Assembly (NCBI GenBank): GCA_013152695.1
Contig: JAADFV010000409.1
Location: 1-22,940, forward strand
DNA: 22,940 nt
Source: Chloroflexota bacterium
Lineage (GTDB): Bacteria; Chloroflexota; Anaerolineae; J102
Direction: 5' to 3'
Part shown: positions 15,447-22,883 of the stretch, one piece after another
Position numbering within the stretch: the first letter of the stretch is position 1
How the letters are laid out: each line of letters opens with the position of its first letter
The notes under the pieces: generated by a model
Database searches by the model: none
Told to the model about the DNA's origin: nothing
The model's input: the letters and a program-made list of their open reading frames with translations, nothing else
Made by a program: the position numbers and the translations under genes

Positions 15447-16928
15447 TTATTGTTCTGGTTCAGCCTCGGCAAGAATACGATCCAATTCGGCATCTACGTC
15501 TTCGGGTAAAGGTTCAGGTTCGTGCGTGTCCATCAAAGCCAAAGTGGCTTCTTGTAAGCGCTGACGCAAGGATTTACTCCCCCTTTCTTCCCAGGTTTCC
15601 AGCAATTGGCGGTCGAAAATCTTTGGCATCCACAGTTCTCGCCAGTGCGCCATGGTGTGGTCGTGACTGAGGAATTCACCTCCCGGACCAACATCATGGA
15701 TGACATCCACGGCCAGGGATTCTTCATCCACGCGCACTCCTTCGACAAAGCGCCGGGTTTGGGAAATGATTTCATTGGTAAGCACCATCAATTCCGGTGA
15801 GTTGGCCAGCCCTGCCTCCAGATAACCGACATCATGGTTGAGGTTGGTTTTAGCCAGCAAGGCCGTCATCACCGAGAATTGAGCGTCGGCCGCGGCCTGG
15901 CCATCGAGTACTTTGCTGTCGCTGTGTCCGGCATAGCCCCACACGGGGAGATGGTAGAATCGTCCCATTTCTGCTGCCATGACGCGGGCGAGCTGGAATT
16001 CGGGGGCGCCGTAGACGCTAATCATGTCCTTCATGTCGAGATGATGGACACCGTGACCGTAGAGGAAGGGGGCTCCTGCCTGTTTGAGTTGGTGGATAAG
16101 CAAGCCACTGAGCATCTCGGCATTGCCCAGGGCCACGGCGCCGGCAAGAGTGATAGGGGCAGTGCCTCCCATCATGGGGGCAGGGGAGTGTGTAACGGGA
16201 ATGAAGTGCTCGGCGGTGTAGAGGAGCTTGTCGATAGCTTCGCGCGACTGCTGGAGGGGCGTTGTGGGTTCGGAGTAGAGTAAAAGGGTGGGGTACTGGG
16301 CGAGACGCTCGAATCCGCCAGCTGCGGCTGCGGCCATGGCGCCAATAGTTTCGATGTCTTCCCGATCGTTGCAAACAAAGACGATTGGCTTTGTGGTATT
16401 GCGTAACATCGCCGCAAACTGATAGCGGTAATAGGTCTGTGTGGGTACATCGCGAGGGATGCCCACCGACATGACAAAGCCAATTTCGGGGAGGGCGTCG
16501 CAAACACGGATGGTATCAGCGACATCCTGGAGAAGAAAATTGCGGCGCTGACCATTACGGGGATCGATATAGCGCAACGTGTCTGAGCCAGGGCCAAAAT
16601 AGACATGCTCGCCATCGAGTTTGAGGGCGATTTCATCCGTCCCTCGTTTGTAGAGATTGAATGAGCTTGGGGCCGAAGCCAGAGCCCATTCGATCAGTGA
16701 GGGTGGAATTTTGACCAGATTCTCATCCTCTACCTTTGCCCCCGCCTTTTTCAACAATTGCAACCCTTCGTCATGATACATGCGAATGCCGGTGTGGTGC
16801 AGAATCTGACAGGAGGCCTTGTGAATACGCAAGCAAGCGTCAGTGTCGAGCATCGACAGCTTGAGAGGGATACGAGGCGATTGTGCTGTGTATTCACGCG
16901 CAGGTGTGGCTGTGCGACGACGTCTCAT
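15447..16928 (-). CDS. MttB-family (trimethylamine methyltransferase-like) protein, first gene of operon
   Basis: The product is 493 residues. ATG 16928 is preferred over 16955 because AAAGGAG lies 8 bases before it. Family segments: RIHKASCQILHHTGIRM, IPPSLIEWALASAP, FLLQDVADTIRVCDALPEI, VYGAPEFQLARVMAAEMGRF, GHSDSKVLDGQAA and LNHDVGYLEAG. It shares with the second copy the D-S-K-x-x-D-x-Q-A motif and a C-terminal HEPEPLPEDVDAEL-like tail. No in-frame TAG is present, so it has no pyrrolysine. A methyl transfer role from a methylated amine to a corrinoid protein is inferred from the family. It starts the operon and lies 32 bases before the oxidoreductase start. Confidence 0.88.
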   Translation of the reverse strand: MRRRRTATPAREYTAQSPRIPLKLSMLDTDACLRIHKASCQILHHTGIRMYHDEGLQLLKKAGAKVEDENLVKIPPSLIEWALASAPSSFNLYKRGTDEIALKLDGEHVYFGPGSDTLRYIDPRNGQRRNFLLQDVADTIRVCDALPEIGFVMSVGIPRDVPTQTYYRYQFAAMLRNTTKPIVFVCNDREDIETIGAMAAAAAGGFERLAQYPTLLLYSEPTTPLQQSREAIDKLLYTAEHFIPVTHSPAPMMGGTAPITLAGAVALGNAEMLSGLLIHQLKQAGAPFLYGHGVHHLDMKDMISVYGAPEFQLARVMAAEMGRFYHLPVWGYAGHSDSKVLDGQAAADAQFSVMTALLAKTNLNHDVGYLEAGLANSPELMVLTNEIISQTRRFVEGVRVDEESLAVDVIHDVGPGGEFLSHDHTMAHWRELWMPKIFDRQLLETWEERGSKSLRQRLQEATLALMDTHEPEPLPEDVDAELDRILAEAEPEQ

Positions 16929-16970
16929 AGGTGCGACTCCTTTGGTTAATGCCAAAAAATAAATTGGGGT

Positions 16971-16996
16971 GTTTCATATTGTGAAACACAGTTTCA
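16971..16996. promoter_or_regulatory. Candidate IclR-type operator (three GTTTCA half-sites)
   Basis: GTTTCA (16971-16976), TGAAAC (16982-16987) and GTTTCA (16991-16996) form two overlapping palindromes: GTTTCA-5-TGAAAC and TGAAAC-ACA-GTTTCA. The second has the 15-bp layout known for IclR-family operators (the KdgR consensus resembles TGAAACANTGTTTCA; from memory). It sits 43-68 bases upstream of the first operon gene and just downstream of a candidate promoter, suggesting repression. Confidence 0.6.
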
Positions 16997-17010
16997 TAAT
17001 GGGGTACTAC

Positions 17011-17039
17011 ATTGTATGCAGTCTTGCCAAGAAAAGCAA
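17011..17039 (-). promoter_or_regulatory. Candidate promoter of the MttB/oxidoreductase/IclR operon
   Basis: On the minus strand, TTGCTT (17039-17034) and TACAAT (17016-17011) are separated by 17 bases. The -10 is 5 of 6 but the -35 is weak. The start would fall near 17004, so the operator at 16971-16996 would cover about +8 to +33. Confidence 0.35.
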
Positions 17040-17287
17040 ATCGAGGAAAGCTTTATTTTGTCCTGGCCTATCCAGTTTGCCAGGAAACCTGTTTACGTGT
17101 AGCATGGCAGAATGTAGCACGTACGTCATGTCCGGCGTGGTGTGCTTAGTTTTCTGTTGTCGTTGACACTCAGGTCAGTTTCGTCGCTCACCCAGTGTAG
17201 ATGTATTGCGATGACATGATTCGCTGCCTACAAGCGACCTTTTCCCCGACAGACGAACACTCCCCCCACAGAGCAATCTGCTAACGA

Positions 17288-17316
17288 GGGCATGACCGTT
17301 CAACTGAGCTATGCCC
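17288..17316. other. Hairpin with tRNA 5'-half-like sequence (minus strand)
   Basis: GGGCAT (17288-17293) pairs with ATGCCC (17311-17316). Read on the minus strand, GGGGCATAGCTCAGTTG looks like the first bases of a tRNA (acceptor strand plus 5' D-arm). No anticodon arm, T-arm or 3' acceptor strand follows, so it is not a functional tRNA. It could be a remnant or chance. Apart from this hairpin, the operator/promoter elements and the palindrome at 17322-17336, the 415-base gap 16929-17343 shows no further feature. Confidence 0.35.
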
Positions 17317-17321
17317 CAAAA

Positions 17322-17343
17322 CCTTAATCATTAAGGGAGAAGC
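17322..17343 (+). promoter_or_regulatory. Ribosome binding site inside a palindrome before the GH13-like gene
   Basis: CCTTAAT-C-ATTAAGG (17322-17336) is a perfect inverted repeat. The Shine-Dalgarno AAGGGAG (17333-17339) ends 4 bases before the ATG at 17344 and overlaps the 3' arm. In mRNA a CCTTAA/TTAAGG stem with a 3-base loop would hide the AAGG. This supports the start at 17344 and suggests possible translational control. Confidence 0.45.
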
Positions 17344-20300
17344 ATGGTGGAATTTCATGTTTCGCGTCAGGCACGCGATACTTATCAATTCGAGAACAGA
17401 ATATTTAGTTTTACAGGCAACGTGATCATTGCTGATTTTCAAGCAGCACGGCGCTTTGCCCAACGCATGAATGCCGTTCGAGATGTCGTCAATCATCCAG
17501 AACGAGCGGTCAAGGCGTCTGAGATCAATGCTATGGGGTTGATCGACGAGACTTTGCATCTTTTGGTGGCGCGCTACCGCCAGCAGGTCAATCCGCAGCT
17601 TTGGCAGGAAGTGCAGGCACAACTCAAAGCTGATTTGGGTGAGGAAAAATTAGAAGATGCTCTGCGCGCTTTTCTTGTCGATTTCCCTCCTGTAGACGTG
17701 TACCAGCAAAAACTAGATATCGAGAGCTATTTGCAGGGTGAGACAAATGGTTTGAAGCATCGCGATATCACTTTAGAAGAGATGCTCATGCTATGGTTGG
17801 CGAACGCTAATCCCGCCTTTTCCCCTTACCTGGAACTTTTTGACGATGGCCGCCTGGAGCAGCATACGGCTTATCCAGAAATCATCAAGGATCTCGAGCG
17901 CATCTTGCGTTCTACGCCGGCTTTCGGTCCCGGCGGAGAAAGTCTGTTTGATTTGCTTCGGGCCCCTGCTCTGGCCTCACCTTACTCCTTAGAAGGCCAA
18001 CTTCGATACATTCGCTCCCACTGGGCACACCTGTTAGGGCCGGAGCTTTTGCGGCTTTTACGCAGCCTGGACTTTATCGCCGAAGAAAACAGACCCTTGT
18101 TTGGGGGGCCCGGCCCAGTCGTGGTGACCACCTACGGCGAGGAAGATGCACCCGAGCAATACAGTCCAGACCAGGATTGGATGCCGCGCTTGGTGCTTCT
18201 GGCTAAGAACACTTATGTCTGGCTCGACCAGCTTTCCAAACAATATGGCTACCCCATCACGCGGCTCGATCAGATTCCGGACGAGGAGCTGGCCACACTT
18301 GCTCGTAGGGGTATTTCCGGGCTCTGGCTCATCGGGCTCTGGGAGCGTAGTCGCGCCTCGCAGCGCATCAAGCAAATGATGGGTAATCCCGAGGCTGTTG
18401 CCTCTGCCTACTCTCTCTACGATTACACTATTGCCAATGAACTGGGTGGCCCCGAAGCCCTGGAGAATTTGAAACAGCGGGCCTGGCGTTATGGCATTCG
18501 TATGGCCAGCGACATGGTACCTAACCACATGGCTATCGATTCCCGCTGGGTGATCGAACATCCCGAACGCTTTCTCTCTCTCGACAGCAGTCCTTTCCCC
18601 TCTTACACATTCAATGGCCCCGACCTTTGCGATGATGAGCGGGTCGGTGTTTACATTGAAGATCACTACTACGACCACACCGACGCCGCCGTTGTCTTCA
18701 AACGTGTAGACCACTGGACAGGCGACACGCGCTACATTTATCACGGCAATGATGGCACGAGCATGCCCTGGAACGACACGGCGCAGCTCAATTATCTCGA
18801 CGCCAATGTACGGGAAGTCGTAATCCAAACCATCCTTAATGTTGCCCGACAATTTCCCATCATCCGTTTCGATGCTGCCATGACTCTGGCCAAACGTCAT
18901 ATCCAGCGCCTCTGGTTCCCGGAGCCAGGCAGTGGCGGCGACATTCCTTCTCGGGCCGAGCATGGTCTTACTAAAGAAGAATTCGATGCGCTCATGCCCA
19001 ATGAATTTTGGCGGGAAGTCGTAGATCGCGTCGCTGTTGAAGCGCCGGATACCCTGCTCCTGGCCGAAGCCTTTTGGCTGATGGAAGGCTACTTTGTGCG
19101 CACGCTGGGTATGCATCGTGTCTACAACAGTGCCTTCATGCATATGTTACGCGATGAAGATAATGACAAATATAGACAGTTGATCAAGAATACGCTTGAA
19201 TTTGACCCTGAAATTCTGAAAAGATATGTCAATTTCATGAGTAATCCTGATGAGGAAACGGCTGTAAATCAGTTTGGAAAAGGGGATAAGTATTTTGGGG
19301 TGTGTACGGTATTGGCTACGATACCCGGTTTACCGATGTTTGGTCATGGCCAGTTCGAAGGATACACAGAGAAGTACGGTATGGAGTATCGTCGCGCTTA
19401 CTACGATGAGCAGCCGGATCTTTGGCTGATTGACCGGCACATGCGCGAGATTGTTCCTCTGCTTAAACGTCGTCATCTTTTCGCCGAGGTGCAGAATTTC
19501 CTTCTGTTCGATCTCTACACGGCGAGCGCGGTCGTAGATGAAAATGTGTTGGCCTACAGTAACCGCCGGGGCGAGGAACGCTCTCTGGTTTTCTACCACA
19601 ATAAATACGCCGAGACGCGTGGTTGGATTCGTCTTTCTGCGGCGTATATCGATAAGGAGGCACCAGGTGAGAGTAAACCGCTGGTGCAGAAAAGCCTTGC
19701 TCAAGGTCTGGATATTCCCGACAATCCCAACAGTTATGTTATCTTCCGTGAAGTCAGTAGCCGTCTCGAATATATCCGTAATTGCCGCCAATTGCACGAA
19801 GAAGGCTTGTACGTGCAACTTGGGCCTTATCAAAAGCTTGTTTTTCTCGATTTTCGGATTGTTCATGATGACGAGCGTCGACTTTACCAGCGCCTTACTG
19901 CTCAATTGCAGGGTAATGGTACCCCTGATATCGATAAAGCACTGAAGCGTCTGTATTTACAGCCTTTGCACCAAGCTTTTCGGGCTGTAATCAATGCTGA
20001 TACGCTGGCCTGGTTGCAAACGCAACGCCAAATCCTGGAGAAAAAGAAAGGAAAGAAAGCAGAAAAGGAGACTCCTGAGCAACAACAGCGTTGGCGCCAG
20101 ATCGAAACCTCGATGCTGGCCTTGTTGCAGGAAATCCAGCTGTTTGCCCATCCCAAAACCCTCAGTATTCTTCCCAAACATTCTCTGGATACGGGCATTT
20201 TGCAACGGCGTCTGGCAGCGCTCGAAACAGGAATCGACGAACCTGAAGCCGAACCTGTCCCGGCCGAGTCCCCGGCTCCTGCCGCTCCCCCTGATTTACC

Positions 20301-20973
20301 GCTCTTTGCAGCGAGAACACAGGGTGAATTACGCGCCCTCGTTTCCCTGGCCACCACACCTGCCGAGCGCAAGTGGCAACGGAAGTTCAATGCCTATTTG
20401 CAATCCTGGCTGGATGATCCTTTAAGCTGGGCGTTGAGTGTCAGTTGGGTGGTAAGCCGGTGGTTGGCCCCGCTCGCCAGCGAGGGCGAGGTTAGGGATG
20501 CTCAAGAGGGCGCCTGGCTGGAACGCTGGCTATTCGATGAAGTCCTTGCCGCCGAATGGCAGGCCTTTGGTGTGGAACCAGCGCAGGTAGGGCAAGGGCT
20601 CACCTTACTCAAAGCGTTATTGCTTCATCCGCAATGGTACGAGGAAGGCGCCAAAGAGCGGGTACCTGAGCCCGAACAGCAGGGTGGGCGCAGTTATCGG
20701 GTCTTGCAAGCGCTCCTCAAAGACAATCTCGTGCGGCAAGCCCTGGGCGTGAATGAATATGACGGTGTGTGGTGGTATCGGAAGGAAGCCATGTCCTATT
20801 TCTTGGGAGGGCTTCTCACCGTGGGTGCCGTACAGTTGCTAGGCGAGCCGGCGCTGTCGCCCCGCAAAGTCAACAAAAAGCTAAGAAAAATCTACCGGGT
20901 AATTCGTAAAATTCAGAAGGCCGATCGTCGTTCGCAATATCGTCTTGAACGATTATTGCGTGAATGTCGTTAG
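17344..20973 (+). CDS. Very large GH13 (alpha-amylase family)-like protein
   Basis: The product is 1209 residues. N-terminal about 320 residues are helical and unassigned. A GH13-type (beta/alpha)8 barrel covers about 321-720. Region I is DMVPNH (390-395), region II IIRFDAAM with nucleophile D510, region III LLLAEAFW with acid E575, and region IV SNPDEET with D636, where P635 replaces the usual His. All three catalytic acids are present. Beyond about 850 a mostly helical C-terminal region includes a Lys-rich linker (about 900-915), a Pro/Ala/Glu linker (about 970-995) and the conserved-looking LGVNEYDGVWWYRKEA. There is no signal peptide, so it is probably cytoplasmic. It is far longer than common amylases (450-700). 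The role could be alpha-glucan hydrolysis or transglycosylation. Bases 19141-19320 are unusually AT-rich. Confidence 0.8.
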   Translation: MVEFHVSRQARDTYQFENRIFSFTGNVIIADFQAARRFAQRMNAVRDVVNHPERAVKASEINAMGLIDETLHLLVARYRQQVNPQLWQEVQAQLKADLGEEKLEDALRAFLVDFPPVDVYQQKLDIESYLQGETNGLKHRDITLEEMLMLWLANANPAFSPYLELFDDGRLEQHTAYPEIIKDLERILRSTPAFGPGGESLFDLLRAPALASPYSLEGQLRYIRSHWAHLLGPELLRLLRSLDFIAEENRPLFGGPGPVVVTTYGEEDAPEQYSPDQDWMPRLVLLAKNTYVWLDQLSKQYGYPITRLDQIPDEELATLARRGISGLWLIGLWERSRASQRIKQMMGNPEAVASAYSLYDYTIANELGGPEALENLKQRAWRYGIRMASDMVPNHMAIDSRWVIEHPERFLSLDSSPFPSYTFNGPDLCDDERVGVYIEDHYYDHTDAAVVFKRVDHWTGDTRYIYHGNDGTSMPWNDTAQLNYLDANVREVVIQTILNVARQFPIIRFDAAMTLAKRHIQRLWFPEPGSGGDIPSRAEHGLTKEEFDALMPNEFWREVVDRVAVEAPDTLLLAEAFWLMEGYFVRTLGMHRVYNSAFMHMLRDEDNDKYRQLIKNTLEFDPEILKRYVNFMSNPDEETAVNQFGKGDKYFGVCTVLATIPGLPMFGHGQFEGYTEKYGMEYRRAYYDEQPDLWLIDRHMREIVPLLKRRHLFAEVQNFLLFDLYTASAVVDENVLAYSNRRGEERSLVFYHNKYAETRGWIRLSAAYIDKEAPGESKPLVQKSLAQGLDIPDNPNSYVIFREVSSRLEYIRNCRQLHEEGLYVQLGPYQKLVFLDFRIVHDDERRLYQRLTAQLQGNGTPDIDKALKRLYLQPLHQAFRAVINADTLAWLQTQRQILEKKKGKKAEKETPEQQQRWRQIETSMLALLQEIQLFAHPKTLSILPKHSLDTGILQRRLAALETGIDEPEAEPVPAESPAPAAPPDLPLFAARTQGELRALVSLATTPAERKWQRKFNAYLQSWLDDPLSWALSVSWVVSRWLAPLASEGEVRDAQEGAWLERWLFDEVLAAEWQAFGVEPAQVGQGLTLLKALLLHPQWYEEGAKERVPEPEQQGGRSYRVLQALLKDNLVRQALGVNEYDGVWWYRKEAMSYFLGGLLTVGAVQLLGEPALSPRKVNKKLRKIYRVIRKIQKADRRSQYRLERLLRECR

Positions 20974-20979
20974 CCATCA

Positions 20980-21846
20980 ATGATTCTTATGGCCATCCTT
21001 TTTCAGCTTCTGATTGCTATTATTTTGGCGGCATTGATCGCGGTCGTTGCCTGGCGTTATCGTGCCCTCAGCCGGAGTGGTGCTCTTGCCGCCACTATTG
21101 TTGGCGGGCTTGTTTTTGGCCTGGGAGGTCCCACCTGGGGGGTGGTGATGGTGGCATTTTTCCTTTCGAGCAGCCTTTTCAGCTTTTGGCAGCACGATCG
21201 TAAGCTTTCTGGCAGTATCGAACACGCCAAACATGCGCAACGTGATGCTGTGCAGGTACTGGCCAATGGGGGATTAGGGGCTTTGTTGGCCGTGGTGGTA
21301 GGCATCGTCGGCCACGAGAGCAGCTGGTATCCCTGGCTTACTCTGGCCTATTTCGGCTCACTTAGCGCAGCTGCAGCCGACACCTGGGCGACCGAAATCG
21401 GCATGCTTTCCACACAGACCCCACGTCTGATCACGACCGGCCAGCCGGTTCCCAGAGGGCAGTCAGGAGGAGTAAGCTGGCTGGGGTTCGCGGCCAGCCT
21501 GGGTGGCGGTTTGATGATGGGAGTGAGCACCTTCCTCTTCATTCAACTGGCTTCCTTGCTTACTACAGGACAGTGGTTTTTGCAGGATTGGTTCCTTTTG
21601 CCGGTTTGCGCGTTCGCGGGTCTGGCTGGCTCTGTGGTAGACTCATTGTTTGGCGCCAGCCTGCAACACCAATATTATTGTGAGCAATGCCAGATGGTCA
21701 GCGAGCGCCCAATTCACAGCTGTGGCCAGCCCACACGCTCGTGGCGGGGGCTTAGCTGGATGAACAACGACGTTGTCAATTTTCTGGCTACCATGACCGG
21801 CGCAATTGCTGCCGTAATCCTTGCATCACCATTCTTACCCGCATGA
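20980..21846 (+). CDS. DUF92/TMEM19-family integral membrane protein (VTE6-like)
   Basis: The product is 288 residues with about six to seven membrane segments. Family-type stretches: SRSGALAATIVGGLVFGLGG near the N-terminus, the loop SAAAADTWATEIGMLS, GQSGGVSWLGFAASLGG, and AGSVVDSLFGASLQHQYYC, followed by a CEQCQ...HSCG cluster and WMNNDVVNFLAT. The DUF92 family includes plant VTE6 (phytyl-phosphate kinase), so a prenyl-phosphate phosphorylation role is possible by family but unproven here. The Cys cluster (C-x2-C then CG about ten residues on) may bind a metal. The start is 7 bases after the GH13-like stop; ATG 20989 is an alternative and neither has a clear ribosome site. It overlaps the glycosyltransferase start by 4 bases. 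Confidence 0.8.
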   Translation: MILMAILFQLLIAIILAALIAVVAWRYRALSRSGALAATIVGGLVFGLGGPTWGVVMVAFFLSSSLFSFWQHDRKLSGSIEHAKHAQRDAVQVLANGGLGALLAVVVGIVGHESSWYPWLTLAYFGSLSAAAADTWATEIGMLSTQTPRLITTGQPVPRGQSGGVSWLGFAASLGGGLMMGVSTFLFIQLASLLTTGQWFLQDWFLLPVCAFAGLAGSVVDSLFGASLQHQYYCEQCQMVSERPIHSCGQPTRSWRGLSWMNNDVVNFLATMTGAIAAVILASPFLPA

Positions 21847-22628
21847 CTCACTCAAATTCTTCTCACGAATCTCCCTTGCTGAGCATCATCATTCCCGCCT
21901 ACAATGAAGAACATCGCTTACCGCGTTCGCTCGATCAAATCCTTGCCTGGATGAAAACTGTGCCTTATGGTGTCGAGGTTTTGATTGTGGAAAATGGCAG
22001 TCGTGACCGTACAACGGAAGTTGCCGAAGCCTACGCCAGCCAGCATGAAAATATCCGTGTGCTGCATAGTGCCAAAGGTAAGGGCCTTGCTGTGCGTGAG
22101 GGCATTTTGAAGGGCGAGGGTGAGTATCTTTTTATCTGCGATGCCGATCTCTCTATGCCCATTGCTGAAGTAGAGAAATTTCTACCGCCCCAGTTACAGG
22201 GGGCCGACGTCGTCATTGGCAGCCGTGAAGCTCCCGGCGCTGTACGCTATAACGAGCCCGAGTATCGCCACATCATGGGACGGGTGTTCAATTGGATCGT
22301 ACGTTTGTTCGCGATTCCTGGCTTCCACGATACGCAATGTGGCTTCAAGTTGTTTCAGCGCGATTGGGCGCATAGGGTTTTTGCGCGGCAGACCCTGGAA
22401 GGGCTGTCGTTCGATGTCGAGGCTCTGTACATCGCCATAAAAGATGGTGCCCGCGTAGCCGAGGTACCAATCAACTGGTATTTTGATGCCGACAGCCGTG
22501 TAGACCCTATCCGTGATACCTGGAAGATGTTTTGGGATGTGTTTCGTATCCGCATCAATGATATGCGGGGGCTCTACGAGCAAAAGCCCGCGACCACTTC
22601 TACCAACGAAGCTTCTTTGGGTAACTGA
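21843..22628 (+). CDS. GT2 glycosyltransferase, ALG5-like (polyprenyl-phosphate glucosyltransferase)
   Basis: The product is 261 residues. GT-A fold features: LSIIIPAYNEEHRLPRSL (13-30), VLIVENGSRDRT (46-57, with EN where many family members have DD), KGKGLAVREG (78-87), the metal-binding DAD (100-102) in FICDADLSMP, DVVIGSRE, and FHDTQCGFKLF. The order and spacing match dolichyl-phosphate beta-glucosyltransferase ALG5 and bacterial homologues. No C-terminal membrane helices are present. Likely reaction: transfer of a hexose from a nucleotide sugar to polyprenyl phosphate at the inner face of the membrane. ATGA overlap with the DUF92 gene supports joint function, since that family may act on prenyl phosphates. 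Confidence 0.87.
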   Translation: MTHSNSSHESPLLSIIIPAYNEEHRLPRSLDQILAWMKTVPYGVEVLIVENGSRDRTTEVAEAYASQHENIRVLHSAKGKGLAVREGILKGEGEYLFICDADLSMPIAEVEKFLPPQLQGADVVIGSREAPGAVRYNEPEYRHIMGRVFNWIVRLFAIPGFHDTQCGFKLFQRDWAHRVFARQTLEGLSFDVEALYIAIKDGARVAEVPINWYFDADSRVDPIRDTWKMFWDVFRIRINDMRGLYEQKPATTSTNEASLGN

Positions 22629-22739
22629 GCAATTTGCTTTGTTGCTAGTCCTTGGTCAATAGTCTAAGGTTGAAAGTGGTTAGTCCGTAGGTAGCCAGTT
22701 ATTTCAGCAGGTGAATTGGCGCGAAAATATGGGTGAGGC

Positions 22740-22883
22740 TAAATTCGTCCGGTGGGTGCTTGGCCCCTCCTGACTTTCTCTCCCCACCCAAACCCTTTCG
22801 GTAAACAGGCGAGTGTGGGTTTTTGAGGGGTGGGCCCCCTCCCAACCTCCCCCAACGCTCGCTGCTCTCGCTTTTGGGGGAGG
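22740..22883. repeat. GC-rich hairpin region downstream of the glycosyltransferase gene
   Basis: CCTCCCCCAA (22846-22855) pairs perfectly with TTGGGGGAGG (22874-22883) around an 18-base loop. A second inverted repeat, GAGGGG (22825-22830) against CCCCCTC (22835-22841), lies just before it. No T tract follows, so an intrinsic terminator is not supported. The remainder of 22629-22940 contains no supported gene; it has CCACCCA/GGGTGGG-rich low-complexity sequence typical of an intergenic repeat. Confidence 0.4.

Noticed and set aside
10865..16928. Pyrrolysine-containing trimethylamine methyltransferases
   Set aside because: Both MttB-like genes are read without any in-frame TAG codon, so they belong to the non-pyrrolysine branch.
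17163..17191. TTGACA as a promoter for the GH13-like gene
   Set aside because: No -10-like sequence is found at 16-18 bases; only the -35 box matches.
17281..17318. tRNA gene on the minus strand
   Set aside because: Only a 5' acceptor and D-arm-like segment exists; no anticodon arm, T-arm or matching 3' end follows.
18058..19143. Long (361-codon) minus-strand reading frame
   Set aside because: It is antisense to the GH13-like gene across its catalytic motifs; its composition is that of a shadow frame.
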